From the NCBI RefSeq assembly GCF_001598215.1, contig NZ_BCXJ01000004.1, positions 124,001 through 188,000 of the forward strand: DNA of 64,000 bases. Reading direction: 5' to 3'. The position numbers and the translations under genes are program-made. Below, one piece after another: positions 17,497 through 26,310 of the stretch. The notes below the pieces were generated by a model, which saw only the letters and a list, made by a program, of their open reading frames with translations, made no database searches and was not told the DNA's origin. Source of the stretch: Shouchella clausii (lineage in GTDB: Bacteria > Bacillota > Bacilli > Bacillales > Bacillaceae_D). Every line of letters starts with the position of its first letter. Within the stretch, counting starts at the first letter, position 1.

Positions 17497-18839
17497 AGGA
17501 GCGCCCCCATTTCGTTCGCGAAGAGATCCAACTCTTCTTTTGTGCGCAGTTCTGTCACGCAAACGAGCATTTGCCCGTTCCGTTCTGGCTCGACACTGCC
17601 GAGATCAAAACCACCGATCATGCCTTTTTCCAGCAATTTGCGATTTACGTCTTTGACAGGCTGTCCGCAGTTGATGACAAATTCATTAAATGTTGGCCCG
17701 TCACCGACTACGTCAACGCCTGCAAGAGCAAGCTGCTTTTTTAAATAGGCGCTTTTTTGGATATTTTGTTTTGCCATTTCTTTGACACCTTGCTTGCCAA
17801 GGGCAGTCATCGCAACAGATGCAGCCAATGCATTAAGCGCCTGGTTCGAACAAATATTAGAGGTTGCTTTCTCACGGCGAATATGCTGTTCACGCGCTTG
17901 TAACGTCAGAACAAAACCTCTCCGCCCTTCTTCGTCGACGGTTTGCCCTACGAGCCTTCCAGGGATTTTACGCATTAATTTTTTCGTTGTCGCAAAATAG
18001 CCGCAATGAGGTCCCCCAAACTGAACCGGAATCCCAAACGGTTGTGCATCGCCAACCACGATGTCCGCCCCAAAGTCGCCAGGAGGCTTTAGGACGCCAA
18101 GGGCAAGCGGGTTGCTGGAAACAACAAATTGAGCTTTGCCTTGGTGGACAATTTCCTCGATTTCAGCAAGAGGTTCAAGGCTGCCATAAAAGTTAGGGTG
18201 TTGGACAATGACACAAGCAACCTCTTCATTGTAAGCCGCCTTTAATGACTCGATATCAGTCACATTCGCATCAGCGTCAATTTCAATGACATTCAAACGT
18301 TGCCCGTACGCATTCGTTTGCAAAACCGCACGTGCCTCTGGATGGACAGCTTTTGAAACAAGAATCGTCTTCTTTTTTGTATGCCCACACGATAACATCG
18401 CTGCTTCAGCAAGCGCAGTAGGCCCATCGTACATGGAAGAGTTGGCAATATCCATGCCTGTTAGTTCGCAAATCATTGTTTGAAATTCAAAAATGGCTTG
18501 CAACTCACCTTGGGAAATTTCCGGTTGATACGGCGTATATGCTGTGTAAAATTCAGACCTAGAAATCACATGGTCAACAATTGACGGGACATAATGCTCG
18601 TAAACTCCTGCCCCTAAAAAGGAAGTGTACGCTTTAATCGATTGGTTTTCATCAGCAAGCTTTTGAAAATGAGCGATTAATTCTGGCTCTTTCAACGCTG
18701 CCTCTATAGCAAGTTTGCCTTTAAAACGGGTCGACTCTGGAATATCGGCAAACAACGCCTCAATCGAATCAACGCCGATTGTAGCAAGCATTTCTTTTTT
18801 ATCTTCCTCTGTCATCGGCAAATAGCGGTGTGTATTCAC
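17493..18839 (-). CDS. gcvPA: Glycine dehydrogenase (decarboxylating) subunit 1
   Basis: The 448-residue N-terminal subunit of the split glycine cleavage P protein. It has the family start ([15 protein letters not shown]) and the motifs [30 protein letters not shown] and [11 protein letters not shown]. The GTG start follows GGAGGGGG. It lies 11 bp after gcvT and overlaps gcvPB. It is regulated with the operon by the upstream tandem glycine riboswitch. Confidence 0.97.
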   Translation of the reverse strand: MNTHRYLPMTEEDKKEMLATIGVDSIEALFADIPESTRFKGKLAIEAALKEPELIAHFQKLADENQSIKAYTSFLGAGVYEHYVPSIVDHVISRSEFYTAYTPYQPEISQGELQAIFEFQTMICELTGMDIANSSMYDGPTALAEAAMLSCGHTKKKTILVSKAVHPEARAVLQTNAYGQRLNVIEIDADANVTDIESLKAAYNEEVACVIVQHPNFYGSLEPLAEIEEIVHQGKAQFVVSSNPLALGVLKPPGDFGADIVVGDAQPFGIPVQFGGPHCGYFATTKKLMRKIPGRLVGQTVDEEGRRGFVLTLQAREQHIRREKATSNICSNQALNALAASVAMTALGKQGVKEMAKQNIQKSAYLKKQLALAGVDVVGDGPTFNEFVINCGQPVKDVNRKLLEKGMIGGFDLGSVEPERNGQMLVCVTELRTKEELDLFANEMGALL

Positions 18840-18850
18840 AGTTCCCCCTC

Positions 18851-19954
18851 CTAATTCGTACGCTTGTAAAACGGCGTTTTTACGACTCGAGCACGGAGGC
18901 GTTTGCCTCGTACTTCTACTTCAAGTTCAGTATTAATAGCCGCTGCATCGGCTTTGGCAAGTACGAGGCCGACATTTTTGCCAAGCGTTGGCGATTGCGT
19001 ACCGCTCGTGACAAAGCCGACGTCCTGCCCTTGATAAAAGACACGGTAACCAGTCCTTGGAATTCCCCGATCCACCATTTCAATTCCGACTAGCTTGCGG
19101 CTCGGCCCTTGTTCTTTTTGCTTTTTAAGCGCTTGTTGGCCAATGAAAGCAGCCTGTTTATCAGTCTTAACGGCGAAACCGATGCCAGCCTCAATTGGGC
19201 TAATGTCTTTTGTCAGCTCCTGCCCGTATAATGGCAACCGCGCTTCAAATCGCAACGTATCACGGGCTCCTAACCCACATGGCAGAAGGCCAAACGGTTC
19301 GCCGGCTGCTAAAATCGCGCGCCAAAGTTCAGCCGCATCGTCTGCCTTTACGTAAAGCTCGAAGCCATCTTCGCCTGTGTAGCCTGTCCTGGAAGCTAAC
19401 ACAGGTATCGATGCGAACATAACGTTCTCTTTAAAGCGAAACGGGCGTATCTCAGACAGAGGCTCATCCGTCAACGTCTGCAAAACCGCTATTGCTTTCG
19501 GGCCTTGGACCGCTAGCAAAGCCGTTTCATTTGAAATGTCGGTAAGGGTCACTTGCTCCGAGACATGGGCGCGAATCCATTCAATATCTGATTGAATGTT
19601 GGCAGCATTGAGCACAAGCAAATACGCATTTTGATTGCGGCGGTAAACAATTAAATCATCAACTGTTCCCCCTGATTCCGTGCACATTGCATTGTATTGG
19701 GCTTGGTTATCTTGCAATTTCGATAAGTCGTTCGTTACTAGTGCTTGCAAACTGTTTAACGCATCAGGCCCTTCCACAAGCAATTCTCCCATATGGGAAA
19801 CATCAAAAAGCCCAGCAGCGTTCCGGACGGCGTGATGCTCTTTTTTAATTCCTGAAAAGGAAACGGGCAATTCCCAGCCTCCAAAATCAACCGTTTTGGC
19901 TCCTGCCTGATCGTAAAGTTCATAAAGCGGTGTTCGCAACAGCTTATTCTCCAT
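18851..19954 (-). CDS. gcvT: Aminomethyltransferase (glycine cleavage T protein)
   Basis: This 367-residue T protein transfers the one-carbon unit from aminomethyl-GcvH to tetrahydrofolate, releasing ammonia. It carries [20 protein letters not shown], the DVSHMGE motif, [13 protein letters not shown], and the C-terminal [18 protein letters not shown]. The ATG at 19954 has GAGGAGGG 6 nt upstream and is chosen over an extended frame to 19987. It heads the gcv operon. Between its start and the riboswitch terminator lies repeat element copy C. Confidence 0.97.
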   Translation of the reverse strand: MENKLLRTPLYELYDQAGAKTVDFGGWELPVSFSGIKKEHHAVRNAAGLFDVSHMGELLVEGPDALNSLQALVTNDLSKLQDNQAQYNAMCTESGGTVDDLIVYRRNQNAYLLVLNAANIQSDIEWIRAHVSEQVTLTDISNETALLAVQGPKAIAVLQTLTDEPLSEIRPFRFKENVMFASIPVLASRTGYTGEDGFELYVKADDAAELWRAILAAGEPFGLLPCGLGARDTLRFEARLPLYGQELTKDISPIEAGIGFAVKTDKQAAFIGQQALKKQKEQGPSRKLVGIEMVDRGIPRTGYRVFYQGQDVGFVTSGTQSPTLGKNVGLVLAKADAAAINTELEVEVRGKRLRARVVKTPFYKRTN

Positions 19955-20027
19955 AAAGAACCCTCCTCGATTTTTAATCCATGCCATTGAGTCTCGCCAT
20001 AAGGGTACGTTTGTTGCTGGCAGTTCT

Positions 20028-20147
20028 CAGACTGTAGACAGTCGCTCGCAAACGTGTCGTTGGCTTCTGGCATATTATTCGAAACGATGTTTCACGGGCA
20101 AAAACCGCTGCTCATGAACGACTCTCTCCCTCGCCTGACAAGCGTGT
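20028..20147 (-). repeat. Dispersed palindromic intergenic element, copy C (inside the gcvT leader)
   Basis: About 120 bp on the minus strand from a degraded ACGCTTGTCAGGCGAGG end to GACTGTCTACAGTCTG. It includes GTTCATGAGCAGCGGTTTT and a GTGAAAC block, similar to copy A. It lies between the riboswitch terminator and the gcvT ribosome binding site, so it would be in the 5' UTR of every full-length gcv mRNA. Confidence 0.8.
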
Positions 20148-20163
20148 AAGTCCCCTCAATGAA

Positions 20164-20367
20164 CGAAAAAAGGACACGGCAAACACAAACTGTGTATGCC
20201 CTGTCCTTGAACCAGAAAGTTTCCCTCGGCCAAAAGCCGAATTGTCTTCGTAGGTGGCTTATAAAAAGCGCTCTCCAGAGATGCGTCAAGTAAAAGTCTT
20301 CTTTGCCTGAGAGATTCACAAAATGCTTGCTCCTTCGGCGCTGGGCGTTAATGCCCAGTCTCTCCCT
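20164..20367 (-). promoter_or_regulatory. Tandem glycine riboswitch with terminator, gcv operon
   Basis: Reading the minus strand, aptamer 1 begins GGGAGAGACTGGGC and has GCGCCGAAGGAGCAA and AATCTCTCAGGCAAA. Aptamer 2 has TCTGGAGAG, a CCACCTACGAAG-type core and GGGAAACTTTCTGGT. The expression platform is the hairpin GGACAGGGCATACACAG / CTGTGTTTGCCGTGTCC-like (20171-20206) followed by TTTTTTC. This matches the gcvT leader of B. subtilis closely. Known behaviour: glycine binding prevents termination and turns on glycine cleavage. Confidence 0.93.
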
Positions 20368-20538
20368 TTACCATCATCCGCTTTATTCAGTTGCGTTTGC
20401 CGAATCAAATGATTGGAATATGTACATACTAAACAGACGACATGTTCACTTCTTATCCTATCAACGGATCGTCCGTTTCGCAACAGATTTTTTGAAAAAT
20501 ACAGCGGCAATTTCCAAGAAATAAAGGATGTGACCGAC

Positions 20539-22218
20539 TTGGATATTAACATTAACTTCGACGACAGTTGGAATGTTCGGTTCTTACAACGTTTGGCCGA
20601 CGACGGGCCATGGTCTAACTTTGAAACGTTCAAACTCGCATATGAAGCAGAGCAACACGAGCAAATCCCTGACTTTCAAGGATTGCTTGCGCCCCGTTAT
20701 TTGCCTGCTTTACAACCTTATGAGCACCAGCTTGAAGCCGCGCAAACCGTGATCGAAAAAATGAATGGCAAAGCGATTCTCGCAGACGAAGTCGGATTAG
20801 GGAAAACGATTGAAGCTGGTCTTATTTTAAAAGAGTATATGATTCGCAGCCTTGTCAAAAAAGCGCTTATTTTAGTGCCAGCTTCACTCGTGTCACAATG
20901 GGCGATCGAGCTAAACAGCAAATTTTACATTCCTGCGATTCCGCAAAAAAAAGCATATGTATGGGAGCAATGTGATGTTGTTGTCGCCTCGATTGACACA
21001 GCAAAACGCCAGCCGCACCGTGAAATTGTGCTCGCCCAGCCATATGATATGGTCATTATCGACGAAGCCCATAAACTAAAAAACCCAAAAACAAAAAACT
21101 ACGAGTTTATCCGTTTGTTGAAAAAGAAGTTTTGCCTGCTGTTAACAGCAACGCCTGTGCAAAACAAGCTTGAGGAAATTTTTAATTTAGTGTCTTTACT
21201 AAAGCCCGGCCACCTTGGCAATATCGAGAGCTTTAAACAGCAATACCGCGCCAATAACCGTTCCGCTAAAAATGATGAACAGCTCCGTGCACTCATGCAA
21301 AAAGTAATGGTTCGCAACCGCCGGGAGGAAACAGGGATTGAATGGACCAAACGAGTGGTTAATACGGTGCCGATTACATTTAGCCAAAGTGAACGGAACT
21401 TTTATGAAAAGCTTGAATCGTTAAACGGCACGATCAACCATTTTACATTGCTGACGTTAAAGCGAGAGTTGTGCTCTAGCCGCGAAGCTGTATTTGTTAC
21501 GCTGAAAAACATGATCGACAAATACGAACAAGAGGGGAAAGAGACAGGGGCACTTGTCGAACTGCTCAACGAAGCGACAGCGGTTGAAGGCCACGCCAAG
21601 GCCGAAAAAGCACTCGAATTGATTCAAACAATCGATGACAAAGTCATCATATTTACCGAATACCGCGCCACCCAACTGTACTTGCAATGGTTTCTAAAAC
21701 AACACGGCATTACAAGCGTGCCCTTTCGCGGTGGGTTCAAACGTGGCAAAAAAGACTGGATGCGGGAGCTATTCCAAAAACATGCTCAAGTGCTGATCGC
21801 TACTGAGGCAGGGGGAGAAGGAATCAACCTTCAATTTTGCCACCATATTATCAACTATGACTTGCCTTGGAATCCTATGCGTGTCGAACAACGGATCGGC
21901 CGCTTGCATCGCCTAGGTCAAGAGCATGATGTACGCATTTACAATTTTGCTGTCCAACATACAGTTGAACAACATATTCTTGAACTTCTCTACGAAAAAA
22001 TCCATTTGTTTGAATCCGTGATCGGTGAATTAGATGACATTTTAGCAAGAATTGATCTACCTGAAATAGAAGAGTACGTTCAATCCGTCATGGCTCAGTC
22101 TACTTCAGACGGTGAAATGAAAATTAAATTTGATCACTTAGCTGCCATTATGACGGATGCACAAGCCGAAATCCGCGCTGAAAAAGGAAAGGAGGACGAC
22201 GACCATGAGACCGCCTGA
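20539..22218 (+). CDS. yqhH: SNF2-family ATP-dependent helicase-like protein
   Basis: This SF2 SNF2-type ATPase of about 559 residues has Walker A DEVGLGKTIEAGLIL, the DEAHKLKN box, LTATPVQNKLEEIF (motif III), and C-terminal motifs EGINLQFCHHIINYDLPWNPMRVEQRIGRLHR. The substrate is probably a DNA or RNA-protein complex; the physiological role is unknown. The TTG at 20539 is preferred because AAGGA lies about 10 nt upstream and the length then matches YqhH. The frame is open back to 20413, overlapping the riboswitch side, without family sequence. It overlaps yqhG by 14 bp. Confidence 0.88.
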   Translation: MDININFDDSWNVRFLQRLADDGPWSNFETFKLAYEAEQHEQIPDFQGLLAPRYLPALQPYEHQLEAAQTVIEKMNGKAILADEVGLGKTIEAGLILKEYMIRSLVKKALILVPASLVSQWAIELNSKFYIPAIPQKKAYVWEQCDVVVASIDTAKRQPHREIVLAQPYDMVIIDEAHKLKNPKTKNYEFIRLLKKKFCLLLTATPVQNKLEEIFNLVSLLKPGHLGNIESFKQQYRANNRSAKNDEQLRALMQKVMVRNRREETGIEWTKRVVNTVPITFSQSERNFYEKLESLNGTINHFTLLTLKRELCSSREAVFVTLKNMIDKYEQEGKETGALVELLNEATAVEGHAKAEKALELIQTIDDKVIIFTEYRATQLYLQWFLKQHGITSVPFRGGFKRGKKDWMRELFQKHAQVLIATEAGGEGINLQFCHHIINYDLPWNPMRVEQRIGRLHRLGQEHDVRIYNFAVQHTVEQHILELLYEKIHLFESVIGELDDILARIDLPEIEEYVQSVMAQSTSDGEMKIKFDHLAAIMTDAQAEIRAEKGKEDDDHETA

Positions 22219-23002
22219 TATCCATCAATACTTGCGCCGCTACTTTCTTGCAAATGACAGTCCGATTCTAGAAGAATCACCAAGTCACCTGAAAGTCCAG
22301 CTCTCAGTTGAGCTGGATAAAGAGCTGATGAACCGTCCTTTTTACTGGCATTATTTAGAAAAGACAGGTGGCGTACCAAATCCGATGACGTTAACGCTCA
22401 TTACCGACAACAACCGCTGTCCAGAAGGCATTAAAGGCGAACCGGTTCATTTTGGTTCAGTCCGGTTAGCACAAATTTTCCAGTCGGCCAAAAAACTTGG
22501 TGCATTCGTCCGTATGTATGAACAAAAACAGCCTGTAGGACAAAGCTCCCATCCTTTGCATCCGTGGCTTTGCATGAATGCCAACGTGGCGTTTCAATGC
22601 GACCGCAAAAAAGATGTCTTGCTTTCGCTTGGCTTAAACCTCATCCATGGACAAATTGTGCCACAGTTTTTTGAAAGGCTTGAGTCTTTAGCGCTCACGC
22701 CCAAGATCCCAGATTATTGTTTTACATTGTCACCAATGATTCGCGTCGAGTCAGGAATGAAGCGCCTGCAAAAAATGATTCGTACGTTTGCTGAGCAAGA
22801 ACCAAAAGATTGGGCGAAATCGGCAATGGAGCGTTGGGAAAGCGATGATGCATTGCTTGAAGCTTTTTATGAGCAAGAGGAAGACAAACCTGAAAGTTAT
22901 GCCGCTGAGAAACAAGCATTAAAAGAACTATATGAACCGAGAATCAACGTTTCTCTCGTCAATGGCGGCATTTTTTATTTACATCAACAAATGTTCCATT
23001 AA
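22205..23002 (+). CDS. yqhG: YqhG-like conserved protein
   Basis: A 265-residue protein of the YqhG family, function unknown, always seen next to the SNF2 protein yqhH in this group. It starts MRPPDIHQYLRRYF with AAAGGAGG 7 nt upstream, and its start lies inside the end of yqhH, so translation is likely coupled. No catalytic motif is recognisable. The sequence is mixed alpha/beta, with an acidic stretch (EQEEDKPESY) near residue 225. A YqhH-YqhG functional pair is an inference from linkage. Confidence 0.85.
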   Translation: MRPPDIHQYLRRYFLANDSPILEESPSHLKVQLSVELDKELMNRPFYWHYLEKTGGVPNPMTLTLITDNNRCPEGIKGEPVHFGSVRLAQIFQSAKKLGAFVRMYEQKQPVGQSSHPLHPWLCMNANVAFQCDRKKDVLLSLGLNLIHGQIVPQFFERLESLALTPKIPDYCFTLSPMIRVESGMKRLQKMIRTFAEQEPKDWAKSAMERWESDDALLEAFYEQEEDKPESYAAEKQALKELYEPRINVSLVNGGIFYLHQQMFH

Positions 23003-23015
23003 TCACGTCCATGCT

Positions 23016-23052
23016 AGAAGCCCATTTCCGAATAGGACGGAAATGGGCTTCT
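23016..23052. terminator. Terminator after yqhG
   Basis: AGAAGCCCATTTCCG pairs perfectly with CGGAAATGGGCTTCT around a 7-nt loop, followed by GTTTTG. It lies between convergent yqhG and yqgW. Confidence 0.88.
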
Positions 23053-23065
23053 GTTTTGTACGTTC

Positions 23066-23251
23066 TTATTCGAGAGGTACGCCAGTGCCTTGAAAAATAA
23101 TCGCGTACAATGTTGCAATTGAAAAAAATCCAAATACGATAACAGCCACGCCACTAAAGCCAGCAGCAAAGAAATTTTTCCTTTTTACGCTCACAATTCC
23201 GCCAAAGACAGACAGAATGGCGATTAAGAGAAACAAGATGGCTAAAACCAT
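23066..23251 (-). CDS. yqgW: YqgW-like small membrane protein (DUF2759)
   Basis: A 61-residue protein with two hydrophobic helices separated by SVKRKNFFAAGFSG, the pattern of DUF2759 proteins next to yqgX in Bacillus. The ATG at 23251 is chosen because TGGAGG precedes it by 8 nt; the ATG at 23266 overlaps that site. It is divergent from the metallo-hydrolase gene. Function unknown. Confidence 0.7.
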   Translation of the reverse strand: MVLAILFLLIAILSVFGGIVSVKRKNFFAAGFSGVAVIVFGFFSIATLYAIIFQGTGVPLE

Positions 23252-23390
23252 AGCGAAAGCCTCCATTTACTAGTATGTATGGTCGTTTTTATTGTACCCG
23301 TTTTCATGCCATTTGTCGAGTCGCCTTCCTTGCAGAATCACGTTTTTACCATGTATCGTAGAACCATAAAGAAAATGCTAGGAGGCAGAC

Positions 23391-24020
23391 ATGTATACAC
23401 AAATTCCCCTTGGCCCTTTACAAACAAATGCCTATGTCCTCTACAACGAGGAGAAAGAGGCCGTTCTGTTTGACCCAGGCGGCGACGGAGCTGCATTCGT
23501 CAGCTGGTTACGTGAACAAAAGTTAACACCACAGGCGATTTTGCTTACACATGCCCATTTTGACCACATTGGCGCACTAGAAGAAGTCAGACAAGCATTT
23601 GCCTGTCCTGTCTATCTTCATGAAGCAGAAAAGCAATGGCTTTTAGATCCTGTGAAAAATGGTTCAGCACGAATGGGAAGGGTGCCCATTAAAACAACGC
23701 CTGCGGATCACCTGCTCAAGAACGACGGCGCTCTGGAAGTCGGCTCTTTTTCTTTCAAGCTTTTTCATACGCCTGGCCATTCTCCAGGGAGCGTGTCTTA
23801 CTATTTTGCCGATGAAAAGATTGTCTTTTCTGGCGATGCCCTCTTTCAACAAGGAATTGGCCGAACCGACCTTTACGGCGGCGACCACGAATTATTATTG
23901 CAAAGCATACACAACAAACTGCTGACACTTCCAGAAGAAACCATCGTCGCTTCTGGACATGGGCCGCTGACAACGATTGGGCAAGAAATGGACCACAACC
24001 CGTTTCTGAACGGCTATTAA
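23391..24020 (+). CDS. yqgX: Metallo-beta-lactamase-fold hydrolase (YqgX, glyoxalase II-like)
   Basis: This 209-residue binuclear zinc hydrolase has THAHFDHIGAL (HxHxDH, residues 54-64), the third histidine in HTPGHSPGS, the bridging aspartate in FSGDALFQ and the last histidine in ASGHGPLT. The family includes glyoxalase II and bacillithiol-dependent hydrolases; YqgX-type proteins were linked to methylglyoxal detoxification. GGAGG lies 7 nt before the ATG. Confidence 0.92.
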   Translation: MYTQIPLGPLQTNAYVLYNEEKEAVLFDPGGDGAAFVSWLREQKLTPQAILLTHAHFDHIGALEEVRQAFACPVYLHEAEKQWLLDPVKNGSARMGRVPIKTTPADHLLKNDGALEVGSFSFKLFHTPGHSPGSVSYYFADEKIVFSGDALFQQGIGRTDLYGGDHELLLQSIHNKLLTLPEETIVASGHGPLTTIGQEMDHNPFLNGY

Positions 24021-24055
24021 AAACAGCTGCTTTACAATTGTAAAGCAGCTGTTTT
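24019..24055. terminator. Bidirectional terminator between yqgX and yqgY
   Basis: AAAACAGCTGCTTTACAA is an almost perfect palindrome with TTGTAAAGCAGCTGTTTT. It lies between convergent genes. Confidence 0.88.
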
Positions 24056-24067
24056 TGCATATGTAGG

Positions 24068-24310
24068 TTAATGTCCGAAACTTGGAACAAGGATAAACAC
24101 GGAATAATACGTAAAACCAACAAAAAACAACGTGCAATAGCCTGCAAAAATATAAACATACACCCTCTCAGACAGCCCTAAATAGCCTAGCGCAATCAAA
24201 ATGACGGTTTGCGCAAAAAACAGCAAAGCCATTTCATTCATATGCCCAATATAAAATAATACCGCGAATATGCCCGTCCAAAATCCTAAAACCCGAAACA
24301 TGCGATCCAT
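24068..24310 (-). CDS. yqgY: YqgY-like membrane protein (DUF2626)
   Basis: This 80-residue protein has three membrane helices and starts MDRMFRVLGFWTG, the signature of DUF2626 (B. subtilis YqgY). Function unknown. The ATG follows a GGAGGGCAAAG site. It lies downstream of yqzE and element copy D on the same strand and is convergent with yqgX. Confidence 0.85.
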   Translation of the reverse strand: MDRMFRVLGFWTGIFAVLFYIGHMNEMALLFFAQTVILIALGYLGLSERVYVYIFAGYCTLFFVGFTYYSVFILVPSFGH

Positions 24311-24397
24311 GCTCTTTGCCCTCCTTCTTTAAGCAATCATCTCTTTCATTATATACGCTAAGCCGATTTTTTGTAAATGCTTTCTTAGAAGGAAGCA

Positions 24398-24412
24398 CGC
24401 TAACCGCGCCTC
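24398..24412 (-). repeat. Direct repeat flanking element copy D (distal copy)
   Basis: CGCTAACCGCGCCTC is repeated perfectly at 24571-24585, where it contains the yqzE stop codon (TAG on the minus strand). Confidence 0.85.
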
Positions 24413-24570
24413 AGACTGTAGACAAACGCTCGCATCCTTCGTTGCTCCCCTCGTTCAGATGCTCATGAACCTTTATTCTATTCGCATCGTCACTCAGTTT
24501 CGCACCTCGGCTGACAAGCGTTTTCTATCAGTCTTGAGTGATTTTTGTCAACTTTGTCGACAACCTCAGG
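24412..24570 (-). repeat. Dispersed palindromic intergenic element, copy D (with flanking direct repeats)
   Basis: On the minus strand it begins right after the yqzE end with GGTTGTCGACAAAGTTGAC, then the core CAAGACTGATAGAAAACGC. Internal blocks GATGCGAATAGAA and GGTTCATGAGC follow, then it ends GCGAGCGTTTGTCTACAGTCTG-like (last 20 bp matching copy A). It is 158 bp between 15-bp direct repeats, in the same architecture as copy B. Confidence 0.88.
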
Positions 24571-24572
24571 CG

Positions 24573-24767
24573 CTAACCGCGCCTCCCTTCTTTCAAACGA
24601 CGCCTAGCGATTGAAACGGCCATCGGCAAGACGCCAAATGCCCAATTAGAAAGCGGTTGTTTTTCCGCCTTTCGTTTGCTGCGCTCTTCTTGCCGTATGG
24701 CTTTCGGCTTTTCCATTCGCTTCACCGCTTCCTGTGTCGCATACTTCAACAAATCCTGGAATGTCAC
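24573..24767 (-). CDS. yqzE: YqzE-like small protein
   Basis: A 64-residue basic protein resembling YqzE, which follows the comG genes in B. subtilis. It has an N-terminal amphipathic segment (FQDLLKYATQEAVKRME), a lysine/arginine-rich middle, and a C-terminal hydrophobic stretch (WAFGVLPMAVSIARRR). The GTG start has GAGGTGAAG upstream. Function unknown. Its 3' end with stop is duplicated beyond element copy D. Confidence 0.75.
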   Translation of the reverse strand: MTFQDLLKYATQEAVKRMEKPKAIRQEERSKRKAEKQPLSNWAFGVLPMAVSIARRRLKEGRRG

Positions 24768-24819
24768 CTTGCTTCACCTCACCCTTAGTGTAACCAGTTT
24801 GCACGTCATTCAGACAAAT

Positions 24820-25197
24820 TTAAAACCCTTCTTCATATGCAACCATTTCCCTATCAGCATTGACAGCCAAACGCGCTTTTCTTGTAGCGCCGTTCTTCAA
24901 AGTCGCTTCAAGATCGTAAACGTTCTTGTCCTCCATAGCCTGCTGCCCAACCGACACCGTCCCCATCGGATAGTGCTTGTCTCCTGTTTCATTCCCCTCG
25001 CTTGCAAGAATATCCAAAACCGCCAATTGCAGTGCATTTTCCAATTCCAGCAAATGGAGCTGTTGTTCATAAAAGAGCCGCTCCCGTTCATAATGGAACA
25101 ATTGATAAGAAAAATAACCGCCAAGTGCAAGCAATGTCAACAATGTTAGTGGCAAAATAGCGCCTCGCTCATTTTTGGTGAAAATAGAAAGCCACAT
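24820..25197 (-). CDS. comGG: Competence pseudopilus protein ComGG
   Basis: A 125-residue minor component of the DNA-uptake pseudopilus. It has a short basic N-terminus (KNERGAILPLTLLTLLALGGYF) resembling the ComGG signal and transmembrane helix, then a helical region with no other motif. The start overlaps comGF by 29 bp. It is the last gene of the comGC-GG group. The assignment rests on position and N-terminus, as ComGG proteins are poorly conserved. Confidence 0.78.
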   Translation of the reverse strand: MWLSIFTKNERGAILPLTLLTLLALGGYFSYQLFHYERERLFYEQQLHLLELENALQLAVLDILASEGNETGDKHYPMGTVSVGQQAMEDKNVYDLEATLKNGATRKARLAVNADREMVAYEEGF

Positions 25198-25615
25198 CCT
25201 TTGCCGTCCAAAACGAACGTGTAATCATTTTCCCATTTTCAAAAGTAATCGAACAGCTTAAGCCATAGCCGGCTTTCTCGCAATCAAACCGTTCAACTGC
25301 TTCTGCCATAATGACCACTCCCTTGCCATCTCGAAACCGTTGTATTCGTTTTTGTGGCCGCCACTCATAACTCACAGCTGCCCCATCCTTATAAATATAT
25401 AAGGCGTCGTCCTTCCAAGTGATTTGTTCAGCTTCTTTGGCTTCTTTAGCCACATGGTTTAAAAAAGGCTGTGCATCAAACGGTTCACCGGAATCGCTGT
25501 AACCAGCTAGCTGCAATAGCGATGGCAAGCAGAATACAACAACCGACAGCACAAGCAAGCCAATTAAATGCTCGATAATCGTAAAACCGCCCTCATTTTT
25601 TAAGCGCATATACAC
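25169..25615 (-). CDS. comGF: Competence pseudopilus minor pilin ComGF
   Basis: A 148-residue pseudopilin with the type IV prepilin-like motif NEGGFTIIEHLIGLLVLS: cleavage after glycine by ComC, glutamate at +5, then a membrane helix. The body contains the FDCEKAGYGLSCSI cysteine pair typical of ComGF. It overlaps comGE by 23 bp. The start may be GTG 25615 or ATG 25609. Confidence 0.85.
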   Translation of the reverse strand: MYMRLKNEGGFTIIEHLIGLLVLSVVVFCLPSLLQLAGYSDSGEPFDAQPFLNHVAKEAKEAEQITWKDDALYIYKDGAAVSYEWRPQKRIQRFRDGKGVVIMAEAVERFDCEKAGYGLSCSITFENGKMITRSFWTAKDVAFYFHQK

Positions 25616-25892
25616 ACAGCTGGCCGTTTGCCTTCACCACACTTTCCTCACAATACACCAAAATATCGTCATAGGCCGTACCTTGCCAGTCTTGGCTACC
25701 CTTTTGGAAATAGTAAGCATGGCGCTTTTCCTCAAGAGCGGTGAGCATCGTCATCTCATCAGCTAAATCTTTTCGTGCATCGTAGATCCACGCATAAAGA
25801 GGCACCAAAAACGCAGTGGCCGTTGCCAATAACCCTAAGCCAATTAACGATTCCATTAACACAAAGCCCTTACAATTCCCGATAAGACACAC
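25593..25892 (-). CDS. comGE: Competence pseudopilus minor pilin ComGE
   Basis: A pseudopilin of about 99 residues with NCKGFVLMESLIGLGL (KGF cleavage site, glutamate at +5). The frame is open to 25931. I prefer GTG 25892, which gives the short leader expected for this family and a 23-bp overlap with comGD, equal to the comGC/comGD overlap. The ribosome binding site (AAAGGGG) is only 1-4 nt away, so the start is uncertain. Confidence 0.75.
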   Translation of the reverse strand: MCLIGNCKGFVLMESLIGLGLLATATAFLVPLYAWIYDARKDLADEMTMLTALEEKRHAYYFQKGSQDWQGTAYDDILVYCEESVVKANGQLCVYALKK

Positions 25893-26310
25893 GCCCCTTT
25901 CCGATCTGAAGGCTGAACCTAGCTGTAACATTTGAAGTCGCTACATTCCAAGAACCCGACCTTTGCGGATGGCCATTTTCCAAGAAAACGACGTCGTTAA
26001 TAGACATTGTCACCGCTTCTATTTCAAGCACTAGTGGATAATGGAACGTGCTATGCTCTTTTTGGCCAGCAAATACCACTAACTGGTCTTCTTCAAATGA
26101 TACTGTTACTTTTTTTCCTTCCGTCATCGCAATATGCTGAGCGAGAACAAGGTCTTCCCGGAGTTTAGCCATGGCTGCTTTTTCTTCATTGATCGGTTGG
26201 TTTTGGGAAATATAAAACGTAGGTAGGAGAAGCAATACAGAGAGAAGCAATACAGTGAGGAGTAATTCAATAAACGTAAAGCCATCATCAGCCCGAAACG
26301 ATAATAACAT
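25870..26310 (-). CDS. comGD: Competence pseudopilus minor pilin ComGD
   Basis: A 146-residue pseudopilin with a short leader ending DDG and then FTFIELLLTVLLLSVLLLLP, the prepilin helix with glutamate at +5. The family EEKAAMAKLREDL stretch follows. It overlaps comGC by 23 bp and comGE by 23 bp under the preferred comGE start. Translation is probably coupled along comGC-GG. Confidence 0.85.
   Translation of the reverse strand: MLLSFRADDGFTFIELLLTVLLLSVLLLLPTFYISQNQPINEEKAAMAKLREDLVLAQHIAMTEGKKVTVSFEEDQLVVFAGQKEHSTFHYPLVLEIEAVTMSINDVVFLENGHPQRSGSWNVATSNVTARFSLQIGKGRVSYREL

Noticed and set aside
20413-20538. Upstream extension of the yqhH reading frame
   Set aside because: No ribosome binding site or family sequence; TTG 20539 has a site and gives the usual YqhH length.
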